Shown here: in pieces, positions 17,445-26,781 of the stretch
Layout: the number at the start of each line of letters is the position of its first letter
Numbering within the stretch: the first letter of the stretch is position 1
Assembly: GCF_007992715.1 (NCBI RefSeq)
Contig: NZ_BKAU01000001.1
Coordinates: forward strand, 248,001 to 312,000
DNA: 64,000 nt
Origin: Chitinophaga cymbidii
GTDB taxonomy: Bacteria; Bacteroidota; Bacteroidia; Chitinophagales; Chitinophagaceae
Direction: 5' to 3'
Notes under the pieces: generated by a model
What the model was told of the DNA's origin: nothing
Seen by the model: the letters and a program-made list of their open reading frames with translations, nothing else
Databases searched by the model: none
Position numbers and translations under genes: made by a program

Positions 17445-19226
17445 TTATTGGTAACCGGGATTTTCGTCCAGGTTGGGATTATTACCTCTACGGGCATTTG
17501 TAATGGGCAGATAGTAGTTGCGTTCGTAAAACACGGGGTCTGAGCTGGTGCCGTCTATCTGGTCGATGATCTCCAGTTTATATTTTCCGGTCGTATAGTC
17601 AAGTATGTAGCGCATGCCGCTGTGCGGGCCGGTAAGCACGTCTTCAGCGGTTCTCCAGCGGCGGAGGTCCCAGTAGCGGTGCCCTTCAAAAGCCAGCTCC
17701 ACTTTTCTTTCGTGGCGTATTTTTTCCATATCGATGGAAGTATGTTCGCGTATGCCTGCCCTTTCGCGGATGTCGTTGATGGCGGACAGGGCTTCGGGCG
17801 CATGATTGAGTTCGAAGGCGGCTTCCGCATAGTTCAGCAACACTTCCGCGTAGCGGAATATCTGCCAATCCGTGCCGGATGTAGCGCGTTCTCCCATATT
17901 GTCTTTCGTTTCTTCCAGGTATTTCATCACACCGAAACCCGGACCGAAACTGTTATCTACCATCTGATCGCCTTTTGCGGGCACGTTCTGGTAAGAGCCG
18001 CTGGTCTGGATAGTACCGTCCGGCAGCTGCAGGCCGTTGTGGAAGTCTACGCGGCCGCCTTTCCAGGGCGTGTTCTGCGTATAAATGGAGGCATAGAAAC
18101 GGGGGTCTTTATCTCCCCATAACTCTTCCATGCTCCACACGCCCTGCTGAACGGCCGTTCTGTTCAGCGTACCGGGCGTACCGCCTACATGCTCGAATTC
18201 CTCCGCCATTTCAAGGTAAGGCGCATTCTGGTTGCCGGCGTTCCAGGCATGCGGCTTCGGCGCCTGGAAGAAATCCCACACCCATCCGTTCCCGCCGAGG
18301 TTCCGCTGCGTGTAATCATGCTGCTTCGCCCAGATCACTTCAATGTTGTTCTCTTTCAGGAAAACGTTTTTGAAGTTGGTCACTTTGTCCGCATCCACAT
18401 CATAAAGATCATACTGTCCGCTTTTCATGATATCGTCCGCCGCATCAAAAGCCTGCTGGTAATATCCGTCGGGAGCCGCGGCAATGCCCACGAGCCCGTC
18501 CAGCTGCACGGTGCCGTACTTCGCGATGCTGGCGGCGTAGAGGGCCGCTCTTGATTTCAGCGCGAGCGCGGTGTAGCGGGAAGGCCGGCCGTATTCCGTT
18601 TCGCCTCTTTCGGGCAGATCGGGAATGGCGGCATCCAGCTCGGCGAGAATGAAATCATACACCTGTTGTTCCTTGTCGCGCTTGCGGTACAGCTCTTCAT
18701 AAGATGCATTGATGTCCTGCGGTTCGGTGATCAGCGGCACGCCGCCATAGCGCTTTACCATGGAGAAGTAGCTGAAAGCCCGCAGGAACCTTGCTTCCGC
18801 GGTGCGCACCTTGCGGAAGTTTTCATCCACCGGCGCTTCCGGCACCCGCTTGATGAACTCGTTCAGCGTACGGATGGCGGAGTAGGAAGATTCCCACCAG
18901 TCCAGCACACCGCCTGAAATAGTGATGGCGTACATCTTCGCCTGCGATTGCCCGTAAATCCAGTTACGCATGCATTCATCGCTCAGCTCGTTGATGATAA
19001 AAGGGCCGTTCCAGTCGTCGCTGGCAGATCCGCTCGCATCGGGCGTTTCATTGGTGAGGATGGTGAATTGAAGATATACCTGTGTGAGATAGGCATTGAT
19101 CAGCGCCTGGTCGTTCCACACCACCGCGTCCGTGATGGTATCGAGCGGTTGCTTGTCCAGCGCGTCTTTCAAACAGGACGAGCATACCAGTGAGAAGATC
19201 AGGAGTATATGTATAGTGCGTTTCAT
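17445..19226 (-). CDS. SusD/RagB-family outer-membrane glycan-binding lipoprotein
   Basis: 593 aa. A lipoprotein signal (HILLIFSLVCSSC) puts the lipidated Cys near residue 18, followed by LKDALDKQPLDTITDAVVWND, the usual SusD start. TPR-like helices occupy the first half, and the C-terminal RagB/SusD domain ends with EIRHERKVELAFEGHRYWDLRRW and NYYLPI, both strong family signatures. SusD proteins cap the SusC channel at the cell surface and hold the substrate. The length (usual range 480-650) is normal. It is 24 bases downstream of susC. Confidence 0.93.
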   Translation of the reverse strand: MKRTIHILLIFSLVCSSCLKDALDKQPLDTITDAVVWNDQALINAYLTQVYLQFTILTNETPDASGSASDDWNGPFIINELSDECMRNWIYGQSQAKMYAITISGGVLDWWESSYSAIRTLNEFIKRVPEAPVDENFRKVRTAEARFLRAFSYFSMVKRYGGVPLITEPQDINASYEELYRKRDKEQQVYDFILAELDAAIPDLPERGETEYGRPSRYTALALKSRAALYAASIAKYGTVQLDGLVGIAAAPDGYYQQAFDAADDIMKSGQYDLYDVDADKVTNFKNVFLKENNIEVIWAKQHDYTQRNLGGNGWVWDFFQAPKPHAWNAGNQNAPYLEMAEEFEHVGGTPGTLNRTAVQQGVWSMEELWGDKDPRFYASIYTQNTPWKGGRVDFHNGLQLPDGTIQTSGSYQNVPAKGDQMVDNSFGPGFGVMKYLEETKDNMGERATSGTDWQIFRYAEVLLNYAEAAFELNHAPEALSAINDIRERAGIREHTSIDMEKIRHERKVELAFEGHRYWDLRRWRTAEDVLTGPHSGMRYILDYTTGKYKLEIIDQIDGTSSDPVFYERNYYLPITNARRGNNPNLDENPGYQ

Positions 19227-19250
19227 GTTCGGTATTTTTCGTGTATGCTG

Positions 19251-22200
19251 TTAAAAGGAGAGGTTGGCGCCAAAGGAGATCGTTTTCTGCTGCGGATAGT
19301 ACCTTCCGCTTTCGCTGGTGGGCGCTTCCGGATCTATGTCATACTTTTTGAGCCGGTTGATGGTGAGGATGTTGGTGGCCGCTACGTAAAACCTTACCTG
19401 CACTATTTTCAGCCTGTTCAGCAAAGGTTTGGGAAGACTGTAACCCAGCGCTACGGTTTTCAGTCTTACGTAACCGGCTTTCTTGTAGCGGTTATCCGTG
19501 TAGAAGTTGTTGGTACCCGCACCGCCGAGACGCGGTATCAGCGCATTCGGATCGTTGTTTTCTTCCGTCCATCTTTCTTCGTAGACATAAGACGGGAAGT
19601 TGGCGCCTTGTGAAAAAGTGATATAGGTATGATGCCCCATCGCGCCCTGGATCAATGCGGAGAAGTCGAAGTTCCTGTACCGCAGGTCCGTATTCAGGCC
19701 CATCATCCAGTGCGGCCGGGTGCCCTTGCCGATCTCCACCTGATCTTTCCAGTCCAGCGTACCGTCGCCGTTTACGTCCACCAGGCGCTGGTCCCCGATG
19801 CGGAGCGTGGTATTGCCGCGCAGGTCCTGGTCGAAGGGAAGATCGTCAATTTCTTTCTGCGAAGTGAAGAGGCCGTCCGCCAGGTAACCGAACTGGCGGT
19901 CCGCCCATTTGCCGGACCTTTCATTGATCCTTTTCTGATCGGGATCTTCGTAATCCGGTTCCTCGTAATGGTCCCATTTGGACCTTGACCAGGAAACATT
20001 ACCGGACACGTTGTACGTAAATTCGCCCACCTTGCCGGCCGTACCGATGTTCATTTCAAAGCCGCGGTCGTTCAGGCTGTTGAGGTTTTCCAGCGGGAGC
20101 GCCGAGCCGAAGGAAGACGGAATGGTGGTGGCCCTGCTGGCGAGAATGCCGGAGCGCTTGCGGTAAAAAACGTCCAGTTCACCGTAGAGCTTTCTGTTCA
20201 TGAGCGAGAAATCAACACCGCCATTGTACGTGCTGATCTTTTCCCAGGTCATGTAAGGATTGGGCAGCCCTTTGGATACAAGTCCGAACTGCGGTTCGGG
20301 GCCCAGGATGTAAGTGTACTGCGAGAGCTGGTAGCCGGACAAATACTGGAAGTTGCCGATGGCATCATTGCCGGCTTCGCCATAGCTGGCTCTCAATTTC
20401 AGATGGTCTACAAAATGTACGTTCCGCATAAATCCTTCTTCAGACATCCGCCAGCCGAGCGACACACTGGGGAAGTAACCCCATCTTGAACTGGCGGGGA
20501 ATTTGGCGGATGCGTCCGCACGGAAAATGGATTCAAGCAGGTATTTATCGCGGAAGGAATAATTCAGACGGCCGACATAACTTTTTCTGCCCATTTCGCT
20601 GGCGCTGCCGTTGTTAGACATGCCTACGGTGCTGCCGCCGAACAGCTGGTCGATGGAAGCGGTGAGAAAGTTGTTCCTGCCGGCGCTGATCCAGTCGCCT
20701 TTAAAGTCGATCGCTTCGTAGAGCGCGAGGGCGGTCACGCGGTGGTCCGCGGCGAAGGTCCTTTCATAATTGAGCGAGTATTGTACGGTGAGCGTCCTGT
20801 TCTTGTCGTCGCGCGTGCTCAGCGTACCCTTGCCGCCATAAGAGCCGGCCACCGTATATACATCACTGGTAGGATCATAGGTGTACGCGAGCAGGGGTTT
20901 CACAAAAACGCGGTTGGCCACGTAGTTGGATGCATAGTTACCAAAAGCCCGCGCGGAAAGCCCTTTGATGAATTTAAACTGGTAGTTCAACGCCAGCGAG
21001 CCGCGGAGGCTTTGCCCGTCTGTATTGTTGTAGCCGGACAACTCGCTGTTGCTGACGATATGCGCGCCGCCGGTGCCGTTGCCATGCGCGAAAGGTACTT
21101 TGGCAGGGTCGGGCAAACGCGCGGGATAAATCGGCAGCGTATTCCACAGGTATCCCCATGCGCTGGCTTCGCCGGACTGAATGGAGGTTTGCGGAAAGTT
21201 CCGGTCTTCGATGATATTGGCAACGGTCAGCTCCAGCGAAAGGTTGTCGAGTATTTTCGCATCGATGTTCGACTGGAAATTGTAGCGTTTATAATCACCG
21301 CCATTATTCCGGAACACCGTTTCCTGGTCCAGGAAACCGATGAAACCATAATAGCGGATGGCGTCGTTACCGCCGCGCACGGAAAGGTTGTGCTGCTGCT
21401 GTGGCGCCCAGGGGCGGATCAGCTCTTTATACCAGTCCGTGTTCGGGAACAGGGGATCATTGCCTTCATAATATTTTTGTACTTCATCCTCGGTGAAAGG
21501 GGCGGTGGCTTCCGGCAAGCCGGCCTGCAAATGTTCTTCGCGGGAAAGTTCCGCGAACTGCCCGGCGGTTACCGGCTTCGGCATCACGGTGATGCCTTGC
21601 AGCGTTTGCGAGGTATTGAACGTAAATACAGGCTTGCCGCTGTTGCCGCGTTTGGTGGTCACGAGTATAACGCCGTTGCCTGCACGGGAACCGTAGATGG
21701 AAGCGGAAGCATCTTTCAGAATGGAGATGGATTCTATCTGGTTCGCATCAATAAAACGGAAATCCATTTCAATACCGTCTACGATCACCAGCGCATCACC
21801 GAAGCCGCGGATGCTTAACTGCGCCGCATCGGAGCCGGGCGTGCCGTTGGACTGCAAGGAGATCAGTCCCGGCAAACGGCCGGCCAGTGCGTTCGTTGGA
21901 CTGGCAACGGGCGCTTTGGTGATGGCATCGGAAGAAACCGTAGCGATGGAACCGGTGATGTTCCCTTTCCGCTGGGTGCCATATCCCACTACTACTGCCT
22001 CATTCAGATCGGCCACGGCTTCCGCCAGCGTTACATTGATGGCGCCGGGTTCTTTCACGGCGATCTCCTGCGGCGTGAAGCCCATATAGGTGAACACCAG
22101 GATGCTGCCGGCATCCGCTACGGTGATCCTGAAGCGGCCGTCCGCATCCGTAGCGGTGCCGGTGTTGGTGCCTTTGATCTTGATGCTGACGCCGGGCAGC

Positions 22201-22631
22201 GGTTCGCCTTTTTTGTCTGTTACGGTGCCGGTTACAACAATGTCCGCCGGCACTGCGGGCGCGGGTTTGGCCGCTTCCTTCCGGGTCACCACGATGGTGT
22301 TGCGGCGGATGGTGTATGCCAGCGGTTTGCCTTCAAAACATTTCTGCAATACGGTTTCCACTTTGGCGTTGCTGAAGCGCAGCGCTGCAACAGGCGTCTG
22401 TACAATGTCCCCGTCACAAAGCACATTGTATCCCGCCTGTTTCCTGATCTCCAGGAATACCTCTTCAAGGGTGGCTTTTTCTACGGATAAGGTGATGCCC
22501 TGCGCATAACAGCGGGCATTTACATCCAGCAAGCTGGCGAACATCAAGAGTAGCGTCAAAGGCAGGCATAGCAGGAAGCTATGGGACGCACCGGTCTGTT
22601 TCCTGTTTGGAACGGGAAAGGAAAATTTCAT
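19251..22631 (-). CDS. SusC/RagA-family TonB-dependent receptor with N-terminal STN signalling domain
   Basis: 1126 aa. After a signal segment an STN domain (about 45-115, ISLxVxKATLEEVFLEIRKQ-like, CFEGKPLAYTIRRNTIVV) is followed by a carboxypeptidase-like domain (about 128-210, VTGTVTDKKGEPLPGVSIKIKGTNTGTATD), the SusC TonB box and plug (AVVVGYGTQRKGNITGSIATV) and a 22-strand barrel ending PQQKTISFGANLSF. It imports large oligosaccharides in partnership with SusD. The STN domain contacts a FecR-type anti-sigma factor, and a FecR and an ECF sigma gene lie immediately upstream, so this receptor also acts as a surface sensor for its own induction. Confidence 0.95.
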   Translation of the reverse strand: MKFSFPVPNRKQTGASHSFLLCLPLTLLLMFASLLDVNARCYAQGITLSVEKATLEEVFLEIRKQAGYNVLCDGDIVQTPVAALRFSNAKVETVLQKCFEGKPLAYTIRRNTIVVTRKEAAKPAPAVPADIVVTGTVTDKKGEPLPGVSIKIKGTNTGTATDADGRFRITVADAGSILVFTYMGFTPQEIAVKEPGAINVTLAEAVADLNEAVVVGYGTQRKGNITGSIATVSSDAITKAPVASPTNALAGRLPGLISLQSNGTPGSDAAQLSIRGFGDALVIVDGIEMDFRFIDANQIESISILKDASASIYGSRAGNGVILVTTKRGNSGKPVFTFNTSQTLQGITVMPKPVTAGQFAELSREEHLQAGLPEATAPFTEDEVQKYYEGNDPLFPNTDWYKELIRPWAPQQQHNLSVRGGNDAIRYYGFIGFLDQETVFRNNGGDYKRYNFQSNIDAKILDNLSLELTVANIIEDRNFPQTSIQSGEASAWGYLWNTLPIYPARLPDPAKVPFAHGNGTGGAHIVSNSELSGYNNTDGQSLRGSLALNYQFKFIKGLSARAFGNYASNYVANRVFVKPLLAYTYDPTSDVYTVAGSYGGKGTLSTRDDKNRTLTVQYSLNYERTFAADHRVTALALYEAIDFKGDWISAGRNNFLTASIDQLFGGSTVGMSNNGSASEMGRKSYVGRLNYSFRDKYLLESIFRADASAKFPASSRWGYFPSVSLGWRMSEEGFMRNVHFVDHLKLRASYGEAGNDAIGNFQYLSGYQLSQYTYILGPEPQFGLVSKGLPNPYMTWEKISTYNGGVDFSLMNRKLYGELDVFYRKRSGILASRATTIPSSFGSALPLENLNSLNDRGFEMNIGTAGKVGEFTYNVSGNVSWSRSKWDHYEEPDYEDPDQKRINERSGKWADRQFGYLADGLFTSQKEIDDLPFDQDLRGNTTLRIGDQRLVDVNGDGTLDWKDQVEIGKGTRPHWMMGLNTDLRYRNFDFSALIQGAMGHHTYITFSQGANFPSYVYEERWTEENNDPNALIPRLGGAGTNNFYTDNRYKKAGYVRLKTVALGYSLPKPLLNRLKIVQVRFYVAATNILTINRLKKYDIDPEAPTSESGRYYPQQKTISFGANLSF

Positions 22632-22667
22632 AACTGGGAATGATTGAAGTTTACTGAGTTGTTACTG

Positions 22668-23843
22668 CTATTTTTGTGATACGATGACTTTTCGGCCTTC
22701 CATGCTGAAGTGCATTGTTCCTGTCAGCTCCAGCATCTGTAGTACTTCGGTGATATTCTCGAACCGGGAAATGGTGCCCCACAGGGCTTTTTGGTTGACA
22801 TTGCCCCGGTATTCGACTTCCACGTCGTACCAGCGGGCGATCTTTCTCATCACACTTTGAATGCTTTCATCGGTAAATTTAAAGTAGCTGTTCTTCCATG
22901 CCACCGCGCCTTCCACATCGCCCGGCGTTACTTTCAGGTCTTTCGTTCGGTGGTTGAAAAGTGCCTGCTGCCCTACGTTCAGCAGTACTTCCTTATTCCT
23001 GTTCAGCACTTTTACGGCGCCTTCCAGGAGGGTGGTGGTCACGTGGCTTTCATCGGCATAGGCCATGATATTAAAATGCGTGCCGAGCACGGCTACTTCC
23101 ATATCGTTATTCACCTTTACTTTAAAAGGCATGTTCATATCTTTTGCGATCTCGAAGTAGGCTTCTCCTTTCAGCTCCACGATCCTTTCGCTGCCGGAAA
23201 AAGTTGTGGGGAAACGCAGGGATGAAGAGGCGTTCAGCCATATCCGCGACCCGTCCGGCAGCGTCAGCTGGTACTGCCCGCCGGTGGGCGTTGTGAGAAT
23301 GTTGTAGCTGGTGGTGGCCTGCCTGCCGCTGGCGGCATATTCCAGCGCGCCGGCGTTCTGACGGATGGTGGCAACGCCTTGCTGTATCACCCGGTTGCCG
23401 GAACTGTCCAGCGTAATGGTGCTGCCGTCCGCCAGCGTGAGCACGGCTTTGGTGCTGCCGGGCGTTACGCTGGCCGTTTGGGTGGGTATTCCCTGTTGCA
23501 GCGTTTTTTCATTTCTGAAAACGCCGGTGAACAGCGCACCGCCCAGTAACAATACAACGGCCGCTGCCGCCGCTGCCCAGGGCCATGTTCTGCGAACAGG
23601 CATCCTGCGTACCCGCGCCTCTTCCCGTATCTTCGCTTCAATGGCCGTTTTAATGCGGTCCGCCACTTCGGGATATTGCTCCCCGCCCGCGGCGGAGGCT
23701 TCCAGTTGCCGGTCCATCACCTGTTCCAGCTCCCGCACATACCGGGGATCATCCAGCAGCTTGCGCAGTGCCGCCTTGCCCTCATCGTTCAGGGTTCCCG
23801 ATATATACTGATCGATCAGCTTTTTGAAGTTGTCAGTGTCCAT
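22668..23843 (-). CDS. FecR-family anti-sigma factor
   Basis: 391 aa. A cytoplasmic N-terminal helical region (1-80, DNFKKLIDQYISGTLNDEGKAALRKLLDD) binds the sigma factor. A membrane helix (about 86-108, WPWAAAAAAVVLLLGGALFTGVF) leads to the periplasmic FecR domain (about 180-280, TPTGGQYQLTLPDGSRIWLNASSSLRFP) and the C-terminal DUF4974 domain (FTDESIQSVMRKIARWYDVEVEY) that meets the STN domain of SusC. It lies between the sigma factor and the receptor, 36 bases before susC. Length and order are standard for Bacteroidota sigma/anti-sigma/SusC cassettes. Confidence 0.93.
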   Translation of the reverse strand: MDTDNFKKLIDQYISGTLNDEGKAALRKLLDDPRYVRELEQVMDRQLEASAAGGEQYPEVADRIKTAIEAKIREEARVRRMPVRRTWPWAAAAAAVVLLLGGALFTGVFRNEKTLQQGIPTQTASVTPGSTKAVLTLADGSTITLDSSGNRVIQQGVATIRQNAGALEYAASGRQATTSYNILTTPTGGQYQLTLPDGSRIWLNASSSLRFPTTFSGSERIVELKGEAYFEIAKDMNMPFKVKVNNDMEVAVLGTHFNIMAYADESHVTTTLLEGAVKVLNRNKEVLLNVGQQALFNHRTKDLKVTPGDVEGAVAWKNSYFKFTDESIQSVMRKIARWYDVEVEYRGNVNQKALWGTISRFENITEVLQMLELTGTMHFSMEGRKVIVSQK

Positions 23844-23920
23844 ACGTATGCTCGCAATTAAATAGACGCAGAAAAAAAGACCGCAATAGGGTGCGCCGGC
23901 AAATTTTTTTAAAAAAAGTG

Positions 23921-24505
23921 CTAAAGCGGGGCGGATAATAAAAAAGAAAGGGAGAGAACGGTGCCCATATGGCTTTTCAGGTAAGACCGCAGAAAGAGCA
24001 GCGCCTGCACCATGTGCTCATTCACCGTGCCTTTGGAGATACCTAACTCATTGGCGATGCGGTCGTAGCTCATGCCTTCGAAACGGCTCATGCGGAATAC
24101 CTGTTTCCGGCGCGGCGGCAATAGTTCTATTCCCCGCAACAGTACGTCCGACAGCTGCCGGTATTCCAGTTGCCGCAAAGGCGTCAGCGTATCCTTCTCC
24201 GCATCTTCCGCCGACCCGCCAAGGCGTTCCAGCTTTTTACGCAATTCGGAAATGGTGCGGTTGCGGGTGACGATGTGCAGGTATCCCGGGAAATTCACGA
24301 TCCCCGGAAGATCCTGCCGGTGATGCCATATCTGTAAAAATATATCCTGGGTGATCTCTTCGGAAAGCGGGGCGTTCTTGATATAGGTCAATACATGGGC
24401 ATAGATCCTGGAGGAATATGCAGCTACCAGCGTGGTAAATGCCTGCTGTTCTCCGGCGGCTACCTGGCAAAGCAGTTCTCTTTCGTTATGTAGAATATCC
24501 TGCAT
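23921..24505 (-). CDS. ECF RNA polymerase sigma factor (sigma-70 family)
   Basis: 194 aa. Sigma region 2 spans about 20-90 (YSSRIYAHVLTYIKNAPLSEEITQDIFLQIWHHRQDL) and region 4 about 120-180 (LLPPRRKQVFRMSRFEGMSYDRIANELGISKGTVNEHMVQAL). This is the Bacteroidetes FecI-like subgroup. It is expected to be released by the adjacent FecR on sensing substrate and to transcribe the downstream susCD operon. The first gene of the cassette; a weak -7-like TAATTTTA lies at 24538-24545 (minus strand). Confidence 0.93.
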   Translation of the reverse strand: MQDILHNERELLCQVAAGEQQAFTTLVAAYSSRIYAHVLTYIKNAPLSEEITQDIFLQIWHHRQDLPGIVNFPGYLHIVTRNRTISELRKKLERLGGSAEDAEKDTLTPLRQLEYRQLSDVLLRGIELLPPRRKQVFRMSRFEGMSYDRIANELGISKGTVNEHMVQALLFLRSYLKSHMGTVLSLSFLLSAPL

Positions 24506-24573
24506 TTTCCTGAAAAGCCTTCGCTTGTTGGCCCGGCTAAAATTAGCAAAAAAGCGGAGATTATACAGGCGAT

Positions 24574-24625
24574 TACAAAAAGGTAACGGCCGGTTTGAAA
24601 AAGATTTTTTCCATTCCGGCCGTTA
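24574..24625 (-). terminator. Intrinsic terminator of the HMA-AraC operon
   Basis: TAACGGCCGG (24584-24593) pairs perfectly with CCGGCCGTTA (24616-24625). The 22-base loop can itself pair (GAAAAA with TTTTTC). On the minus strand the stem is followed by CCTTTTTG, a T-run. It lies just downstream of the gene ending at 24651 and separates it from the sigma factor. Confidence 0.75.
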
Positions 24626-24650
24626 TTGGTATTTTCTTATTACATACTGA

Positions 24651-25223
24651 TCATATCTTGTCCAGCGGCTTGCGCTTTTCTTCTTTCACCGCCTTGAAAT
24701 GACTGGGCGTAAGGCCGGTGACTTTCTTGAACTGCCCGGATAAATGCGCTACGCTGCTGTATCCCAGCTTATAAGCGATCTCGCTCAACGTCAGCTCATT
24801 ATATACCAGCAGCTCTTTCACCCTTTCTATTTTTTGCTGGATCACATATTGCTCGATGGTGGTATGCTCCGTTTCAGAGAACAGCTTGCTCAGCTGCTGA
24901 TAGTCTTTCTGCAAATGCTGGGACAGCAGGGTGGAGAAGTTCTCGTTCAGCTCGTCCAGCTCACCGTAATGCACCGTTTCTATCACAAAGTTCTTGATGC
25001 TTTCCACGGTTTGCAGCCGGCGGTCGTCCAGCAAGGTGAAGCCTTCTTCTTCCAGCGCTTTGGCAATGCGCCCTATTTGTTCCGCATCGGGCGCGCCTTC
25101 CACGATCGCTTTACCGAGGCTGACATCCACCACGGCCAGCTCCTGGTGCTCCAGCACATAGCGCACCATCTTGATGCAGCGCGGGCAAACCATGTTCTTG
25201 ATATGTAATACCGTTGTGTTCAT
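24651..25223 (-). CDS. HMA domain-AraC fusion regulator, probably metal-responsive
   Basis: 190 aa. Residues 1-70 form a heavy-metal-associated fold with the metal-binding CPRC at C13 and C16 (HIKNMVCPRCIKMVRYVLE) and the downstream EEEGFTLLDD end. After a helical linker, the C-terminal 85 residues are an AraC-type helix-turn-helix pair (IERVKELLVYNELTLSEIAYKLGYSS, then LSGQFKKVTGLTPSHFKAVK). A direct reading is a DNA-binding protein whose metal site gates activity, Cu(I) being the usual ligand of CxxC HMA domains. It ends an operon of an HMA-like exported protein and an outer-membrane protein, one base after the latter, so it probably autoregulates the operon. The metal identity is inference. 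Confidence 0.82.
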   Translation of the reverse strand: MNTTVLHIKNMVCPRCIKMVRYVLEHQELAVVDVSLGKAIVEGAPDAEQIGRIAKALEEEGFTLLDDRRLQTVESIKNFVIETVHYGELDELNENFSTLLSQHLQKDYQQLSKLFSETEHTTIEQYVIQQKIERVKELLVYNELTLSEIAYKLGYSSVAHLSGQFKKVTGLTPSHFKAVKEEKRKPLDKI

Positions 25224-25224
25224 G

Positions 25225-26091
25225 TCACCTGTTTCTGACGTTAAAGATATTATGTTCTATCCTTACCAGGAAACTGCGGTCCGTATTGCGCGCCATGTCT
25301 CCGAACAGCTGCGTGCGGTAGGAAAGGTCCAGCCGCGTGGTGCTGTTAAAGATGAACTGGATGGCGGGCGCCACATCCACATAATAGCCTGCCCGGTACT
25401 GGTCCATATTGGATTTGCCGAGCAGCTCCACGTAGAGGTTCAGGTTCGTTTGCTCGTAGCTTTTGTATTGCACGGGCAGCAGCAGGTAGCCGGCGGACAG
25501 GCTGTAGTTGGCGACGTTGCGCGAAAAGAACAGCGGTATTTCATCCTTCATGTTCTTCATGAAACGGTTATAGCCCAACGTGGCGGACACCGCGAATTTG
25601 TGCACCAGCTGCGTGGCGATGATACCGCCGCCAACACCGGAGCTCATGCCTTCGAGGTCCAGCTCCTCATTGCTGTAAGGCTTTGCGGTATGATCGTGCT
25701 CCTCTCCCATCACCGGGTAATACGGATTGTCGATCAGCGAGCCTTTCACATAAGCGGCCATGCGGAAGTGGGAATGCACGTCGTCGTTGGACAAAAAGCG
25801 GTACTTCGCGTAAACGCCGGCGCCTTCAAAACGTACGTCGCGCTGCATGTTGTTGGAGGCATATCCCAGCACATGCACCATCAGTCTTTTTGTGAAGCCG
25901 AACATGACTTCCGGCTCAAAGCGCATGCCGGTGCCGCTTTCGTGCTTCATGTTGAAAAATTTGTTCGTCAGGCGGATGCCGAGGGAATTGGTGGCCATAT
26001 TGCTGGCGGGCTCGCTGTTCACATACAGTTCCTGCGCCTGCGCGGCAGAAGCGGTGCAGACGAACACCAGCAAGGTCAATAGTTTTTGCAT
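25225..26091 (-). CDS. Outer-membrane beta-barrel protein of the metal operon
   Basis: 288 aa with a signal peptide (QKLLTLLVFVCTASAAQA). The mature part alternates hydrophobic and polar residues and has aromatic-rich strand ends (GYNRFMKNM, LSAGYLLLPVQY, LDLSYRTQLFGDMARN), ending FLVRIEHNIFNVRNR. This matches a small outer-membrane barrel of the kind often found beside HMA proteins in Bacteroidota. A His-containing loop (GEEHDHTAKPYS) might bind metal. No enzyme motif is seen. It sits 10 bases downstream of the exported HMA protein and one base upstream of the regulator. Confidence 0.65.
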   Translation of the reverse strand: MQKLLTLLVFVCTASAAQAQELYVNSEPASNMATNSLGIRLTNKFFNMKHESGTGMRFEPEVMFGFTKRLMVHVLGYASNNMQRDVRFEGAGVYAKYRFLSNDDVHSHFRMAAYVKGSLIDNPYYPVMGEEHDHTAKPYSNEELDLEGMSSGVGGGIIATQLVHKFAVSATLGYNRFMKNMKDEIPLFFSRNVANYSLSAGYLLLPVQYKSYEQTNLNLYVELLGKSNMDQYRAGYYVDVAPAIQFIFNSTTRLDLSYRTQLFGDMARNTDRSFLVRIEHNIFNVRNR

Positions 26092-26101
26092 GTTGCGGTG
26101 T

Positions 26102-26656
26102 TTAGATGGTCACGTGATAAACCCGTTTGTCCGACGCCGCGCCATTGGCGGGCTTGCAGCAATCCGCCATGGTACCTGTTTTGTAGCAGGGCATAGATGT
26201 TTTTGCGCTGTAGCTTTTAAAGGATTTGGCGGAGATGAAATCCTTGTCGATCACAGTGATGTCCTTGTCGCCCTGCAATACCTGCGGCTGTACGTTCATG
26301 AAATGCAGCGTCTGGCCGGCAAAGTTGATGTGCGCATCGTTTTCGATCTTCACTTTATCGAAGCTGGCGGTAACGGTGAGCTTTGCCACGGAGAAGCCTG
26401 CATTTTCCACCTTGCTCTTGATCTGGTCCAGGTTAACGGCGGAGCCGGGCTTGAAGTGCAGCACAAAGGTGGTGTTATTGAGGTCCGTATCGATCCTGTC
26501 TACAAAAGGAAGTGTTTTCAGCGCTTTGAACGTTGCGTTGGAACACATGGCGCAGGTAAGGCCGGCGGCCTGTAATGCAGCTTTTTTATATTGTTGTGCG
26601 GATGCTGAAAACTGGATACCGGCCAGTAATGACAGCGCAATGATAATAGCTTTCAT
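26102..26656 (-). CDS. Exported heavy-metal-associated (HMA) domain protein
   Basis: 184 aa. Signal peptide about 1-20 (IIIALSLLAGIQFSASA). The HMA-like domain (about 25-95) carries the metal-binding LTCAMCSNATFKALK with Cys three apart, and the FSVAKL end. A second half ends with MPCYKTGTMADCCKPANG, a further Cys cluster. Likely role: periplasmic binding or delivery of Cu(I) or another soft metal. It is the first gene of the operon that includes the barrel protein and the HMA-AraC regulator. Confidence 0.78.
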   Translation of the reverse strand: MKAIIIALSLLAGIQFSASAQQYKKAALQAAGLTCAMCSNATFKALKTLPFVDRIDTDLNNTTFVLHFKPGSAVNLDQIKSKVENAGFSVAKLTVTASFDKVKIENDAHINFAGQTLHFMNVQPQVLQGDKDITVIDKDFISAKSFKSYSAKTSMPCYKTGTMADCCKPANGAASDKRVYHVTI

Positions 26657-26703
26657 CTGATAAGATTTGATTTTTTAGCGGCAGATGACATCAGAGATGC
26701 ATC

Positions 26704-26711
26704 GAAACCTA
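26704..26711 (-). promoter_or_regulatory. Probable -7 box of the metal operon
   Basis: TAGGTTTC on the minus strand differs from TAnnTTTG only at the last base and lies about 48 bases before the start codon at 26656. Confidence 0.35.
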
Positions 26712-26781
26712 AAGAATTTAACATGACCGGGATAACCTCGCATGAGCAAGCCCGGTTTCAAATGCGGGTATTATTCCGGTA

